From positions 1 through 11,371 of the forward strand of contig DJKK01000035.1 in the NCBI GenBank assembly GCA_002434595.1: 11,371 nt of DNA. The letters run 5' to 3'. This stretch comes from Alphaproteobacteria bacterium UBA6544. GTDB taxonomy: Bacteria > Pseudomonadota > Alphaproteobacteria > UBA8366. The number at the start of each line of letters is the position of its first letter. The stretch's first letter is position 1. Positions 1 through 7,346 of this stretch are shown in pieces. The translations under genes and the position numbers were made by a program. The notes below the pieces were generated by a model, which saw only the letters and a program-made list of their open reading frames with translations, did not search any database and was not told where the DNA came from.

Positions 1-375
1 CTTTAGGACGTTGGCGAATTTGCAAACATGCTCATGGAGCTCGCGGTAAGTGATCTTCGCGTCTTCGCTTGGGTCGTCACCTTCCCAAATGATAGCGACC
101 TGGTCGGCCCGCTTTTCCAAATGTCTGTCGATGCAATTGTGCGCGACGTTCAACTCCCCGTCGTAAAACCATTTAATTTCGACATTGTCTGAACCGTAGG
201 TGACGTCCTTCACTTGCTCATACGGCTTCGTCCATTCTATCCGTTTGCCGTGCTCTGCCCAGAATCCCTCCGCATCTTCGACGGACCTTTTGTACATTTC
301 GAGGTAACTATCGTTGTCGACATGCGCCAATTTGGCGATGTCGTTGGGGACAGGAAAATAACTTTGATCCGACAT
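1..375 (-). CDS. acs: Acetyl-CoA synthetase, N-terminal part (cut by window edge)
   Basis: The 125 codons visible read from ATG at 373-375 down to base 1 without a stop, so the 3' end lies outside the window. The protein starts MSDQSYFPVPNDIAKLAHVD and continues through SYLEMYKRSVEDAEGFWAEH and a segment like NVAHNCIDRHLEKRADQVAI. This is the typical N-terminal (ACAS_N) region of AMP-forming acetyl-CoA synthetase, followed by the start of the AMP-binding domain (KITYRELH). The enzyme activates acetate to acetyl-CoA through acetyl-AMP in the cytoplasm. The catalytic AMP-binding motifs and the regulatory lysine are outside the window. A purine-rich AAGGGAGC lies about 6 bases upstream of the ATG. 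The gene diverges from the creatininase-family gene across 137 bases. Propionyl-CoA synthetase is a possible alternative, but the N-terminus fits Acs better. Confidence 0.93.
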   Translation of the reverse strand, partial: MSDQSYFPVPNDIAKLAHVDNDSYLEMYKRSVEDAEGFWAEHGKRIEWTKPYEQVKDVTYGSDNVEIKWFYDGELNVAHNCIDRHLEKRADQVAIIWEGDDPSEDAKITYRELHEHVCKFANVLK

Positions 376-512
376 GTCAGAGCGCTCCCTTATACCTTGG
401 AGTTGTTTGTGTTCTTTGCCGGCTTTTCGCCAACATTTGACTGGGGTCGCATAATGTCAGAATTTTTGGTTCTGAAACAAGTGAGCCGCGGTGGCGGAAT
501 TGGAGGCGATTA

Positions 513-1280
513 ATGCTGCTGCAGCATGCGACGTGGCCGGAAGTAGAATCCTATCTAGAATCGAATAAGGGAATTATAATCCCGATCGGGTCTACCGAGC
601 AGCACGGCCCAAGTGGGTTGATCGGCACGGATGCACTGACCGCAGAAGTCATTGGGCAGCGTCTGGGCAAGGCGACCGGTGCGTTTGTTGCGCCAACGCT
701 GAATTACGGTATGGCGCAGCATCACATGGCATTTACGGGAACCGTAACGCTACAACCGTCGACCATGATTGCGGTTACGAGGGATATTGTCATGTCGTTG
801 GTCCGGCACGGCTTCGAACGAATATTCTTTGTAAACGGGCACGGGGGAAACGTGAATTCGGTGAAGGCCGCGTTTAGCGAGGTTCAAAGTGAGCTGGTCG
901 AAGCTAAGGGTCTGCGCGATGGCGGCTCAAATCATCCGCCGGACGATGTGCGACTTGAATTGCACAATTGGTGGATGGGAGAGAAGACGACTGCGTTACG
1001 AAAGTCTTTGTACGGAGACCGCGAAGGGTATCACGCAACGCCTTCGGAAGTAGCCGTTACCTGGTTTTCCTTTCCGGAGCAGAAACGTGATGTTGAGCTT
1101 GGACCTCTCGAGAAGATTAAACGTGCCTATCAAGGGCCCGAAGATTTCCGCAAACTTTTCCCGGATGGCCGAATGGGTTCAGATCCTTCGCTTGCGACGG
1201 TGGAAGATGGAGAGCGCCTCGTCTTGCTCGCAGTCGGCGAACTGGCCGAGCGGTATCGCCAATTTCTCCGGGAGGACTAG
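513..1280 (+). CDS. Creatininase-family metal-dependent amidohydrolase
   Basis: The 255-aa protein has the layout and usual length of the creatininase (creatinine amidohydrolase) family. Visible family motifs are PIGSTEQHG (residues 24-32, with Glu29 and His31), the following Asp40 in GTDAL, AQHH around residues 68-71, the glycine-rich FVNGHGGN (106-113, His110), and a late YHATPSEV (173-180) with Glu179. These correspond to the acidic and histidine ligands of the two-metal site in this family. GGAGG at 502-506 sits 6 bases before the ATG and supports this start. Members act on creatinine, on formamide-containing intermediates of flavin or mycofactocin chemistry, or on unknown amides, so the substrate cannot be named here. 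The gene stands alone on this strand; its stop overlaps the stop of the convergent Rieske gene by 4 bp, leaving no room for a terminator between them. Confidence 0.9.
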   Translation: MLLQHATWPEVESYLESNKGIIIPIGSTEQHGPSGLIGTDALTAEVIGQRLGKATGAFVAPTLNYGMAQHHMAFTGTVTLQPSTMIAVTRDIVMSLVRHGFERIFFVNGHGGNVNSVKAAFSEVQSELVEAKGLRDGGSNHPPDDVRLELHNWWMGEKTTALRKSLYGDREGYHATPSEVAVTWFSFPEQKRDVELGPLEKIKRAYQGPEDFRKLFPDGRMGSDPSLATVEDGERLVLLAVGELAERYRQFLRED

Positions 1281-1630
1281 TCTGGCTTCGGAATGGCCGT
1301 GTTGGCCACGATGATGCCCTCATCTTCGCATTGTAGTTTCACGGGTGTCAGCGATTGACCAGCGCAGGGACCAGCCGTGCATCGGCCGTCTTCGATACGG
1401 AAGACAGCGCCGTGTGTCGCACAGATGATCTGACTGCGGTCTTGCGTGAGAAACGTGGTGTTCTTCCAGTTGAGGGGCGTTCCGATATGCGGACATTCGT
1501 TTATATATCCGAACATTTCAGAGCCTCTGCGGACGACGAATAGTTGGGTTTTCGTTCCTTCGTGCTGCAGTTCGAACCCGCGGCTGTGACCATCCTCAAT
1601 GTCTTCAGAGCGACAGAGGCGATATTTCAC
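1277..1630 (-). CDS. Small Rieske [2Fe-2S] domain protein
   Basis: Taken from the GTG at 1630, this is a 117-aa single-domain Rieske protein. The two cluster-binding boxes are visible: Cys46-Pro-His48 in NECPHIGTPL and Cys70-x-x-His73 in ICATHGAVF, which supply the two Cys and two His ligands. No catalytic oxygenase domain and no signal or membrane segment follows, so a cytoplasmic ferredoxin-like electron carrier or ring-hydroxylation accessory protein is likely; the partner is unknown. The GTG overlaps the stop of the upstream EVE gene as GTGA, a common translational-coupling layout, and the protein then begins with KYRLCR as small Rieske proteins often do. An in-frame ATG at 1666 would add 12 residues, but these lie wholly inside the end of the EVE gene and look like off-frame sequence. 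It is the last gene of the tsaD-gpsA-EVE operon. Confidence 0.88.
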   Translation of the reverse strand: MKYRLCRSEDIEDGHSRGFELQHEGTKTQLFVVRRGSEMFGYINECPHIGTPLNWKNTTFLTQDRSQIICATHGAVFRIEDGRCTAGPCAGQSLTPVKLQCEDEGIIVANTAIPKPD

Positions 1631-2040
1631 GGTTTGGTTTTGCCCATCGCGCAGATCAACCGCCATTCGTCATCCGAAATCGGCATAACGGATAGTCGGG
1701 ATTGGCGGACCAGCGCTAAGTTTTCGAGTCTTGGCTCCCCCTTTACGTCAGCGAGTGTGACGGGTTTCTTGAAAGGACGCAGCGCTTTGACGTCGACCAT
1801 TCCGAAGCGGCCCGATTTATCGGTGGGATCCGGATAGTACTCTTGTGCGATGGTTACAATCCCGACAATTCGCTTCTCGTTGACGGAATGATAAAAGAAG
1901 GCCTTATCACCCTTCTTCATGGCTTTCATGTTGTTCGAAGCCTGATGATTGCGGACTCCATCCCATTCTGCAGTACCGTCTTTGACCTGATCTTCCCATG
2001 ACCAGGCGCCCGGTTCCGACTTCATGAGCCAATAAGCCAT
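1627..2040 (-). CDS. EVE domain-containing protein
   Basis: The 137-aa protein starts MAYWLMKSEPGAWSWEDQ and continues with WDGVRNHQASNNMKAMKKGD, KAFFYHSVNEKRIVGIV and a C-terminal PRLENLALVRQSRLSVMPIS. This pattern covers the whole length of the EVE domain (PUA-like fold, related to human THYN1). EVE domains are thought to bind modified bases in DNA or RNA; in stand-alone alphaproteobacterial copies the ligand is usually unknown, and this one has no fused nuclease or methyltransferase. A strong Shine-Dalgarno sequence (AGAGGAGGG, 2045-2053 on the minus strand) fixes the start. It lies 39 bases downstream of gpsA and overlaps the Rieske gene. A neighbouring EVE gene after tsaD-gpsA is familiar in alphaproteobacteria, so this is housekeeping context rather than a defence island. 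Confidence 0.93.
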   Translation of the reverse strand: MAYWLMKSEPGAWSWEDQVKDGTAEWDGVRNHQASNNMKAMKKGDKAFFYHSVNEKRIVGIVTIAQEYYPDPTDKSGRFGMVDVKALRPFKKPVTLADVKGEPRLENLALVRQSRLSVMPISDDEWRLICAMGKTKP

Positions 2041-2079
2041 TTCGCCCTCCTCTGATTCGATTGATTGAGTAACGTCCGG

Positions 2080-3084
2080 TTAGCTTGAATGGGTACTCTC
2101 CGTACGGAACGGTCTGCGCAAGAGCGCGCTAACCACATCGTCGACGTCTTCGCCTTGATGCAGAATTCGGTTTACCGCATCGCAAATCGGCATTTCCACA
2201 TTCAGGCTTTGCGCGAGCGTGATGACGGAGCGCGATGTGTCGACACCTTCGGCAACAGAGCGGCGCTCCGCCAGTATCTCGGACAGCGTCCGGCCTTCAC
2301 CGAGAGCCATGCCCAAGGACATGTTACGCGATTGTGGTCCGTTGCAGGTTAAGGTCAGGTCGCCAAGGCCGGAAAGCCCCATCATCGTCTCGAATTTGGC
2401 CGCCTTGGCCTGACCGAGCCTCACCATCTCGGCGATTCCTCGGGTAATCAGTGCCGCGCGCGCGTTATCGCCAAACTTCTTGCCGGTGACGATCCCGCAG
2501 GCAATTGCCAGGACGTTTTTAACAGCGCCGCCGATTTCAGCACCGATCGGATCGTCCGAGAGATAGGGACGGAAGCGTTCTCCGCCCAACAACTCGATCA
2601 GGTGTGAACCGACCCGCGCATCGGTACAGGCAAGTGTTATTGCCGTTGGCAGACCTGCCGCGACCTCCTTGGCGAAGGTTGGGCCGGATAAAACGGCAAT
2701 TGGCTGGCCGTCGGAGGATTCCTTGATGACCTCCGTCATCAATGCGCAGGTTCCTTGCTCGATACCTTTAGCGCAAATTACCAGTGGTACGGACGCCGGT
2801 AATTCCGGCATAAGTTGCTCGGCGACTTGGCGTAGAAACTGAGATGGTGCGACCAACAGAATTGCATCCGCACCCAATGCGCTAGCAGCTAAATCAGTCG
2901 TTGCCACAATGTCGTTTTCAAGGGCGATCCCAGGAAGAAATACCGGGTTGCCAAGATTGGCGTTTATCGATTCGGCAACAACGGGTTCCCGTACCCACAT
3001 AACGGCCTCATGTCCGGCTCTCCGGGCTACGCATGCGAGCGCGGTTCCCCACGCACCACCGCCAATTATAGAAATTCTACCCAT
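2080..3084 (-). CDS. gpsA: Glycerol-3-phosphate dehydrogenase [NAD(P)+]
   Basis: The 334-aa protein has the full usual length of GpsA. It opens with a Rossmann nucleotide-binding loop, GGGAWGTALA (residues 8-17), followed by CAKGIEQGT (104-112), LSGPTFAKEVA (132-142) and the catalytic segment EIGGAVKNVLAIACGI with Lys189, then FGDNARAALITRGIAEM. It reduces dihydroxyacetone phosphate to sn-glycerol 3-phosphate in the cytoplasm, the entry point for phospholipid synthesis. The start ATG is 2 bases from the tsaD stop, so translation is probably coupled to tsaD. No motif is missing or disrupted. Confidence 0.97.
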   Translation of the reverse strand: MGRISIIGGGAWGTALACVARRAGHEAVMWVREPVVAESINANLGNPVFLPGIALENDIVATTDLAASALGADAILLVAPSQFLRQVAEQLMPELPASVPLVICAKGIEQGTCALMTEVIKESSDGQPIAVLSGPTFAKEVAAGLPTAITLACTDARVGSHLIELLGGERFRPYLSDDPIGAEIGGAVKNVLAIACGIVTGKKFGDNARAALITRGIAEMVRLGQAKAAKFETMMGLSGLGDLTLTCNGPQSRNMSLGMALGEGRTLSEILAERRSVAEGVDTSRSVITLAQSLNVEMPICDAVNRILHQGEDVDDVVSALLRRPFRTESTHSS

Positions 3085-3086
3085 GC

Positions 3087-4133
3087 CTAGCCTTGTCGCG
3101 CGCCGGTTAGTTCGTCAAGCGGCCAGCGTGGGCGAGGCGCGAAATCGAGCGAATCGCCGAGGTCGGCCTGAAGCCGTTCGATCCCGGCCCAAGCGACCAT
3201 CGCACCGTTATCTGTGCAAAGCGGCACAGGCGGCGCAACAAATCGCAATTCTTCACGGTCCGCAATTTCCTGCAGTTCATTCCTGACTTTTTGATTGGCG
3301 GCCACGCCGCCAGCTGCAACAAGCGTGGATCCCTCCGGGTAGCGGTTCTTAAATTGTTGTATGGCGTTCATCGTACGGTCCCCGACGACTTCAGCGGCCG
3401 CGTATTGAAACGAGGCGGCGATATCCGTTACGACCTTAGCGTCTTCGGTATCACCATCAAGCCTCTCTAATAGTTTTCGAACGGCTGTCTTCAGTCCGGA
3501 AAATGAAAAATCGCAATTGGGCCTTCCGGCCATCGGCCGGGGCAACGGATACGCGTCAGGTGATCCGGTTCTAGCGGCCGCTTCTATTGCTGGTCCGCCT
3601 GGGTATGGGAGGCCGAGCAAGGCGGCGGTCTTGTCGAATGCTTCTCCGATCGCATCGTCGACGGTCGCTCCTAGGATTTGATAGTCTCCCGGTCCTTTCA
3701 CGACAACGAACTGACAATGTCCGCCTGATATGAGTAGAGCAAGGTAGGGAAAGGGCACCGTATCGGTAAGTCGGGCGGTTAAGGCGTGGGCCTCCATATG
3801 ATGGACGGCCGTGAACGGAATATCATGAACCAATGCGATCGATTTGGCTGCCATTAAGCCCACCATGACGCCGCCGATCAGCCCCGGACCTGCCGTGGCG
3901 GCGACACCGGTCAGGTCATCGAATTCCACATCGGCTTCCTTGAGAGCGGATCGAATAATTTCTGGCAGATGTTGTAAGTGACTGCGTGCGGCGATTTCAG
4001 GGACGACACCTCCATATGGACGATGCTCATCGAGCTGCGAAAGGATGATGTTGGAGCGAATGTTTCCATCACTCGACACGATCGCCGCTGCTGTTTCGTC
4101 GCACGAAGTTTCGATTCCCATCAAAAGCATCAT
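3087..4133 (-). CDS. tsaD: tRNA N6-adenosine threonylcarbamoyltransferase TsaD
   Basis: From the ATG at 4131-4133 the protein is 348 aa, close to the family norm of about 340. It begins MMLLMGIETSCDETAAAIV, the standard TsaD start. The metal-binding HMEAH (His112 and His116), LLISGGHCQF, SFSGLKTAVRKL, AAGGVAANQKVR and CTDNGAMVAWAG motifs are all present. The enzyme transfers the threonylcarbamoyl group to A37 of ANN-decoding tRNAs, working with TsaB and TsaE, which are not in this window. The frame stays open to an ATG at 4172, but those 13 extra residues (MFAQPICRPYKRN) do not fit the family N-terminus and lie in the divergent promoter region. ATGs at 4130 and 4121 are alternatives. It heads the leftward operon and diverges from hemC. 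Confidence 0.97.
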   Translation of the reverse strand: MMLLMGIETSCDETAAAIVSSDGNIRSNIILSQLDEHRPYGGVVPEIAARSHLQHLPEIIRSALKEADVEFDDLTGVAATAGPGLIGGVMVGLMAAKSIALVHDIPFTAVHHMEAHALTARLTDTVPFPYLALLISGGHCQFVVVKGPGDYQILGATVDDAIGEAFDKTAALLGLPYPGGPAIEAAARTGSPDAYPLPRPMAGRPNCDFSFSGLKTAVRKLLERLDGDTEDAKVVTDIAASFQYAAAEVVGDRTMNAIQQFKNRYPEGSTLVAAGGVAANQKVRNELQEIADREELRFVAPPVPLCTDNGAMVAWAGIERLQADLGDSLDFAPRPRWPLDELTGARQG

Positions 4134-4183
4134 ATTGCGCTTGTAGGGCCTGCAGATCGGCTGTGCAAACATCTTTCGGAAGC

Positions 4184-4200
4184 TGTACTAAAGAAGTACA
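4184..4200. promoter_or_regulatory. Inverted repeat TGTACT-N5-AGTACA between tsaD and hemC
   Basis: A perfect 6-bp inverted repeat with the 5-base spacer AAAGA lies 9 bases before the hemC start codon and about 50 bases before the chosen tsaD start. The symmetry suits a dimeric DNA-binding protein and the position suits control of hemC or of both divergent operons. The spacer is not a typical terminator loop and no T-run follows. I do not recognise it as a known haem-regulatory box, so its role is inferred only from position and symmetry. Confidence 0.3.
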
Positions 4201-4208
4201 AGAGCGAC

Positions 4209-5129
4209 ATGGTGGGACATCTTATAAAGTTGGGAACGCGGGGGTCTCCTCTCGCTTTGGTTCAAGCCGAAGAGGTGCGGGACAAGCTGTTGGCCGCTCA
4301 TGACGAGCTTCAAGTCGAAATCGTTGAAGTGTCTACAACCGGTGATCGGATCCAGGATCGGACACTTGCGGCGATTGGCGGGAAAGGGCTCTTCACCAAG
4401 GAACTCGAACAGGCGTTATACGACCGTGATGTCGATGTGGCAGTTCATTCCGCAAAGGATATGCTGACGAAGTTCCCGCCAGGATTGGTCTTAGGACCGA
4501 TATTGGCGCGAGAGGATGTTCGAGATGTCTTGATCTCTAAGAGCGGGACGGGGTTGGGCGACCTCGAGGTCGGCGCTGTCGTCGGGACGGCGTCTCTGCG
4601 CCGTCAGGCGCAAGTGCTTGCCCTTCGGCCCGATCTTAAGGTCATTCCGTTTCGAGGGAATGTTCAGACGCGTCTCCTCAAGCTGGAGGAAGGGCAGGCA
4701 GACGCAACGCTAGTAGCGCTCGCAGGGCTCGTTCGTTTGAAGAACGAGCGTGTTGCCTCGGAAATCTTTGAAACCGATAGGGTTTTACCCGCGGTTGGTC
4801 AGGGGGCGATCGCTCTTGAGTTGCGGGAAGACGATGCCGAAACAGCTAAGCTATGCGAGGCGTTAAATGACACCACGACGGCGTCAGAATTGACTGCAGA
4901 ACGGGCGATGTTAGCGGAACTCGACGGCTCTTGCCGGACCCCGATTGCGGGTTTGGCAAAACTCGATTCCGGCAATCTATCGATACATCTGCGCGCGCTT
5001 ATTGCCAAACCGGATGGATCCGTCGTCCATGCGGTCGAACGAAAGGGTACGATCGGGGATGCAGCGGAAATTGGAGCCGACGCGGGCCAAGAGCTCAAAA
5101 GGAAAGCCGGCCCGAATTTCCTGTTATGA
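4209..5129 (+). CDS. hemC: Porphobilinogen deaminase (hydroxymethylbilane synthase)
   Basis: From the ATG at 4209 the protein is 306 aa, the usual HemC length. The start is set by the conserved opening IKLGTRGSPLALVQA; the frame is open further upstream, but that sequence lies inside tsaD. The catalytic Asp84 sits in VHSAKDM, the arginine-rich substrate region GTASLRRQAQ and FRGNVQTRL is present, and Cys242 in LDGSCRTPIAG is the site that carries the dipyrromethane cofactor (same number as in the E. coli enzyme). It joins four porphobilinogen units into hydroxymethylbilane in the cytoplasm. Its TGA overlaps the hemD ATG as ATGA, so the product can be handed directly to the next enzyme made from the same transcript. 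Confidence 0.97.
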   Translation: MVGHLIKLGTRGSPLALVQAEEVRDKLLAAHDELQVEIVEVSTTGDRIQDRTLAAIGGKGLFTKELEQALYDRDVDVAVHSAKDMLTKFPPGLVLGPILAREDVRDVLISKSGTGLGDLEVGAVVGTASLRRQAQVLALRPDLKVIPFRGNVQTRLLKLEEGQADATLVALAGLVRLKNERVASEIFETDRVLPAVGQGAIALELREDDAETAKLCEALNDTTTASELTAERAMLAELDGSCRTPIAGLAKLDSGNLSIHLRALIAKPDGSVVHAVERKGTIGDAAEIGADAGQELKRKAGPNFLL

Positions 5130-5887
5130 CAGAGTGTGGCAGTCGCACTTATGTGCTGAATACAAGGCCGGAAGCTGACGCCGTCGAACTGACGGGTTTG
5201 TTTGAAGACGCGAATATACCTGTCATCAATGATCCGCTCATCCAGATTGAATTTTTGGAGGGCCCGGTGCCGGACACCGCCTGTGTCTCTGGATTGATTT
5301 TTACGTCAAGAAATGGTGTACGTGCGTATGTGCAGCGCTCAGAATTTCGAGGTTTGCACGTATACGCCGTAGGTGATGCCACTGCGCGGTTTGCCGCTGA
5401 GCAAGGGTTCGCTTGTGTTCAGAGCGCGGAGGGTGATGTTAACTCATTAATTTCTTTGATTACACGAGAAGTCGATGCCAAAAGTGGCGAACTTTTGCAT
5501 GTTGCGGGTAGCGCGGTTGCGGGAGATTTGCTCAACAGCTTGTCGATGCGAGGCTATAATGTGCGTCGGGAGGTAATGTACGAAGCGAAACCAGCAAACA
5601 AGCTTGGTACGCGTACGATTGATGCCGTTAACAATGGTGACCTGGGATCCGTGTTGTTTTTCTCTCCCCGTACCGCGCGTACGTTTGCTAGACTGATCGA
5701 AGGGAAATTGAAACAAAGCCAATTTAAATGCGTATCTGCCTATTGTTTAAGTTCAGCGGTCGCGTCGGAAATCGCGACCGTGCCCTGGCGCCAGGTTCAT
5801 GTTGCACAATCACCGACATTGCCGGCGTTTCTAAGGCTATTCGCGCAGAGTGGCGCATTCAGGGACGGTGATGAAAAACGATCCTAA
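5126..5887 (+). CDS. hemD: Uroporphyrinogen-III synthase
   Basis: The 253-aa protein is the normal length for HemD, which is poorly conserved in sequence. It starts SRTYVLNTRPEADAVELTGL, has GLIFTSRNGVRAY near residues 55-67, YAVGDATARFAAEQGF, LLHVAGSAVAGDL and a late VLFFSPRTARTFARL; these are the recurring elements of the two-domain HemD fold. It closes and inverts ring D of hydroxymethylbilane to give uroporphyrinogen III. The start is the ATG inside the ATGA overlap with hemC. Its last 17 bases overlap the start of the next gene. The position directly after hemC strengthens the call beyond what motifs alone would allow. Confidence 0.94.
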   Translation: MTECGSRTYVLNTRPEADAVELTGLFEDANIPVINDPLIQIEFLEGPVPDTACVSGLIFTSRNGVRAYVQRSEFRGLHVYAVGDATARFAAEQGFACVQSAEGDVNSLISLITREVDAKSGELLHVAGSAVAGDLLNSLSMRGYNVRREVMYEAKPANKLGTRTIDAVNNGDLGSVLFFSPRTARTFARLIEGKLKQSQFKCVSAYCLSSAVASEIATVPWRQVHVAQSPTLPAFLRLFAQSGAFRDGDEKRS

Positions 5888-7346
5888 GATTGATGCCGCC
5901 GCTTTGTTGAACGCTGAGAAAGTAATAAGAGCACTCGGTGGAATTCGTCCGGCAGCGGCGAAACTAATCGTGCCAGTGACTACCGTGCAGGGTTGGAAAA
6001 ATCGCGGGCGGATCCCGGAAAACAGGCAGTTGGAGGTCGAGGCCGCATTAGCCAAGCATGGCGTCGATGTCTCTATGGTGTTGGAAAGCTCATATGGTAC
6101 AGCCGAATTTTCTGGAAGTCTGCCGCCTTCAACTGAGGAAATTGTAGGAGAGGGTGGCAGAAATACCGGCGATGCGACGGAAACGACGGAAGCCGAGGAA
6201 GAGGTATTTGTGTCCACCCTATCATCTACCACGCCTCCCGAAGTATCCGTTTCGGCAACGGGGCGCGGCCTTGGCATCGCCGCAATCCTATTCTCTGTCT
6301 GTGCAATTGGCGGCGTTGTTTTGCTCGCTTTCAGGTCAGATTTACTGCCTAAGGAGGGAAATCCGAACACCGTCGACGCGGTAGATTTGGCCGCAACGCC
6401 GCAGGGTGAGTTTGATCGGAAAGTATCGGTATCCGTTCAGAAGTTGGCGGCCCTATCCAGCAGGAACATTGCGTTCGAGGCGCAACTGACCGCCCTTCAG
6501 GAGGAGGTGAGAGCGCTTGCGTCGCGGATAGAAGGATTGAAGGGCAGCGGTAAAAGCGAGAAGAGTGAAGCAGTAATTTCCCTAGAGAAGTATGTTGGGA
6601 AACTCCGAGAGAACCTTGCTGAAGTCGATTCTAAATTCGCGACGACGCTCGCGCGCGAAATTAGTTCTGCGCGCAGCGATGTAGAGGGCACGAAACTGAC
6701 ATTGGTGCAACTAGCAGCACAGGTTCGGGAAATCCATGAAAAGCAGGAGGCCTTTAGCGCACAATCCATATTGGTACAAGAGATAGGGGCTGCTGGTTCC
6801 ACCAACCGTGCCTCTCTGATCCTTGCGCTCGGCCAGCTTGAGGCATCGCTGCAGAACAATGGACGATTTGTGAGCGCGTTTGCGCGCTTTCGTGAACTTG
6901 CTGATGGTCAATCGCAAATATTAAAAATTCTCCAAGAGCTTAGCCCTGAGGATTTTAAGAATCCAATTACCGACCAATCACTGTCTGATGGCTTTGATGA
7001 AATTCGTTCGAGGCTCGCGGTCGGACGGCGGCCGCCTGAAGGTTGGAGTATGGCGCAGGGTGCTTGGGCGCGTGTGAAATCCGTGATAGGCCTCCGGAAG
7101 TTGGGAAAAGATAGCCAATCACCGATCACGCAGAGTGAGAGGGCGCTTAGCCGGAGAGATTTTGCCGGTTTACTCTCGGCCACTGAAGGCTTTCAAGATG
7201 CCGAAATCGATTCCTGGCGGGACTTGATAAGGAAACGCGTAAAATTCGACGAAGTTTTAGTACGGATCGGCAGAGCCCTGATGCCTGAGGCGGATGGGCG
7301 GATTTTTGGAAATGAAGCCTCGCCGGAACCGAGGCCCAAGAAATGA
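5871..7346 (+). CDS. Mic60/mitofilin-like inner-membrane protein with N-terminal HTH-like domain
   Basis: The 491-aa protein has three parts. Residues about 16-67 (GGIRPAAAKLIVPVTTVQGW, then KNRGRIPENR) resemble a small Cro/YdaS-like helix-turn-helix unit of the kind annotated as a carph-isopro domain. An acidic, Ser/Thr-rich linker leads to one membrane helix at about 133-154. Residues about 180-310 are rich in heptad-like Leu/Ala/Glu and should form a coiled coil, and 310-475 resemble the C-terminal mitofilin region. Alphaproteobacterial Mic60 homologues (COG4223 type) lie between hemD and hemY, as here, and are linked to inner-membrane shaping and outer-membrane contacts. The ATG at 5871 has AGGGA 5 bases upstream; a GTG at 5850 is a less likely start. 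The call rests on architecture and location; the C-terminal match is weak by eye. Confidence 0.8.
   Translation: MKNDPKIDAAALLNAEKVIRALGGIRPAAAKLIVPVTTVQGWKNRGRIPENRQLEVEAALAKHGVDVSMVLESSYGTAEFSGSLPPSTEEIVGEGGRNTGDATETTEAEEEVFVSTLSSTTPPEVSVSATGRGLGIAAILFSVCAIGGVVLLAFRSDLLPKEGNPNTVDAVDLAATPQGEFDRKVSVSVQKLAALSSRNIAFEAQLTALQEEVRALASRIEGLKGSGKSEKSEAVISLEKYVGKLRENLAEVDSKFATTLAREISSARSDVEGTKLTLVQLAAQVREIHEKQEAFSAQSILVQEIGAAGSTNRASLILALGQLEASLQNNGRFVSAFARFRELADGQSQILKILQELSPEDFKNPITDQSLSDGFDEIRSRLAVGRRPPEGWSMAQGAWARVKSVIGLRKLGKDSQSPITQSERALSRRDFAGLLSATEGFQDAEIDSWRDLIRKRVKFDEVLVRIGRALMPEADGRIFGNEASPEPRPKK

Noticed and set aside
1627..2040. EVE-domain protein as a sign of a defence or modified-base system
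   Set aside because: It is a stand-alone domain in a conserved tsaD-gpsA neighbourhood with no nuclease or methyltransferase partner.
3978..4208. Upstream extension of the hemC frame by 77 codons
   Set aside because: The extension lies inside tsaD on the other strand, and the HemC family start is at the ATG at 4209.
4931..5125. Upstream extension of the hemD frame into hemC
   Set aside because: The frame is open by chance within hemC; the ATGA overlap at 5126 gives a normal HemD length.
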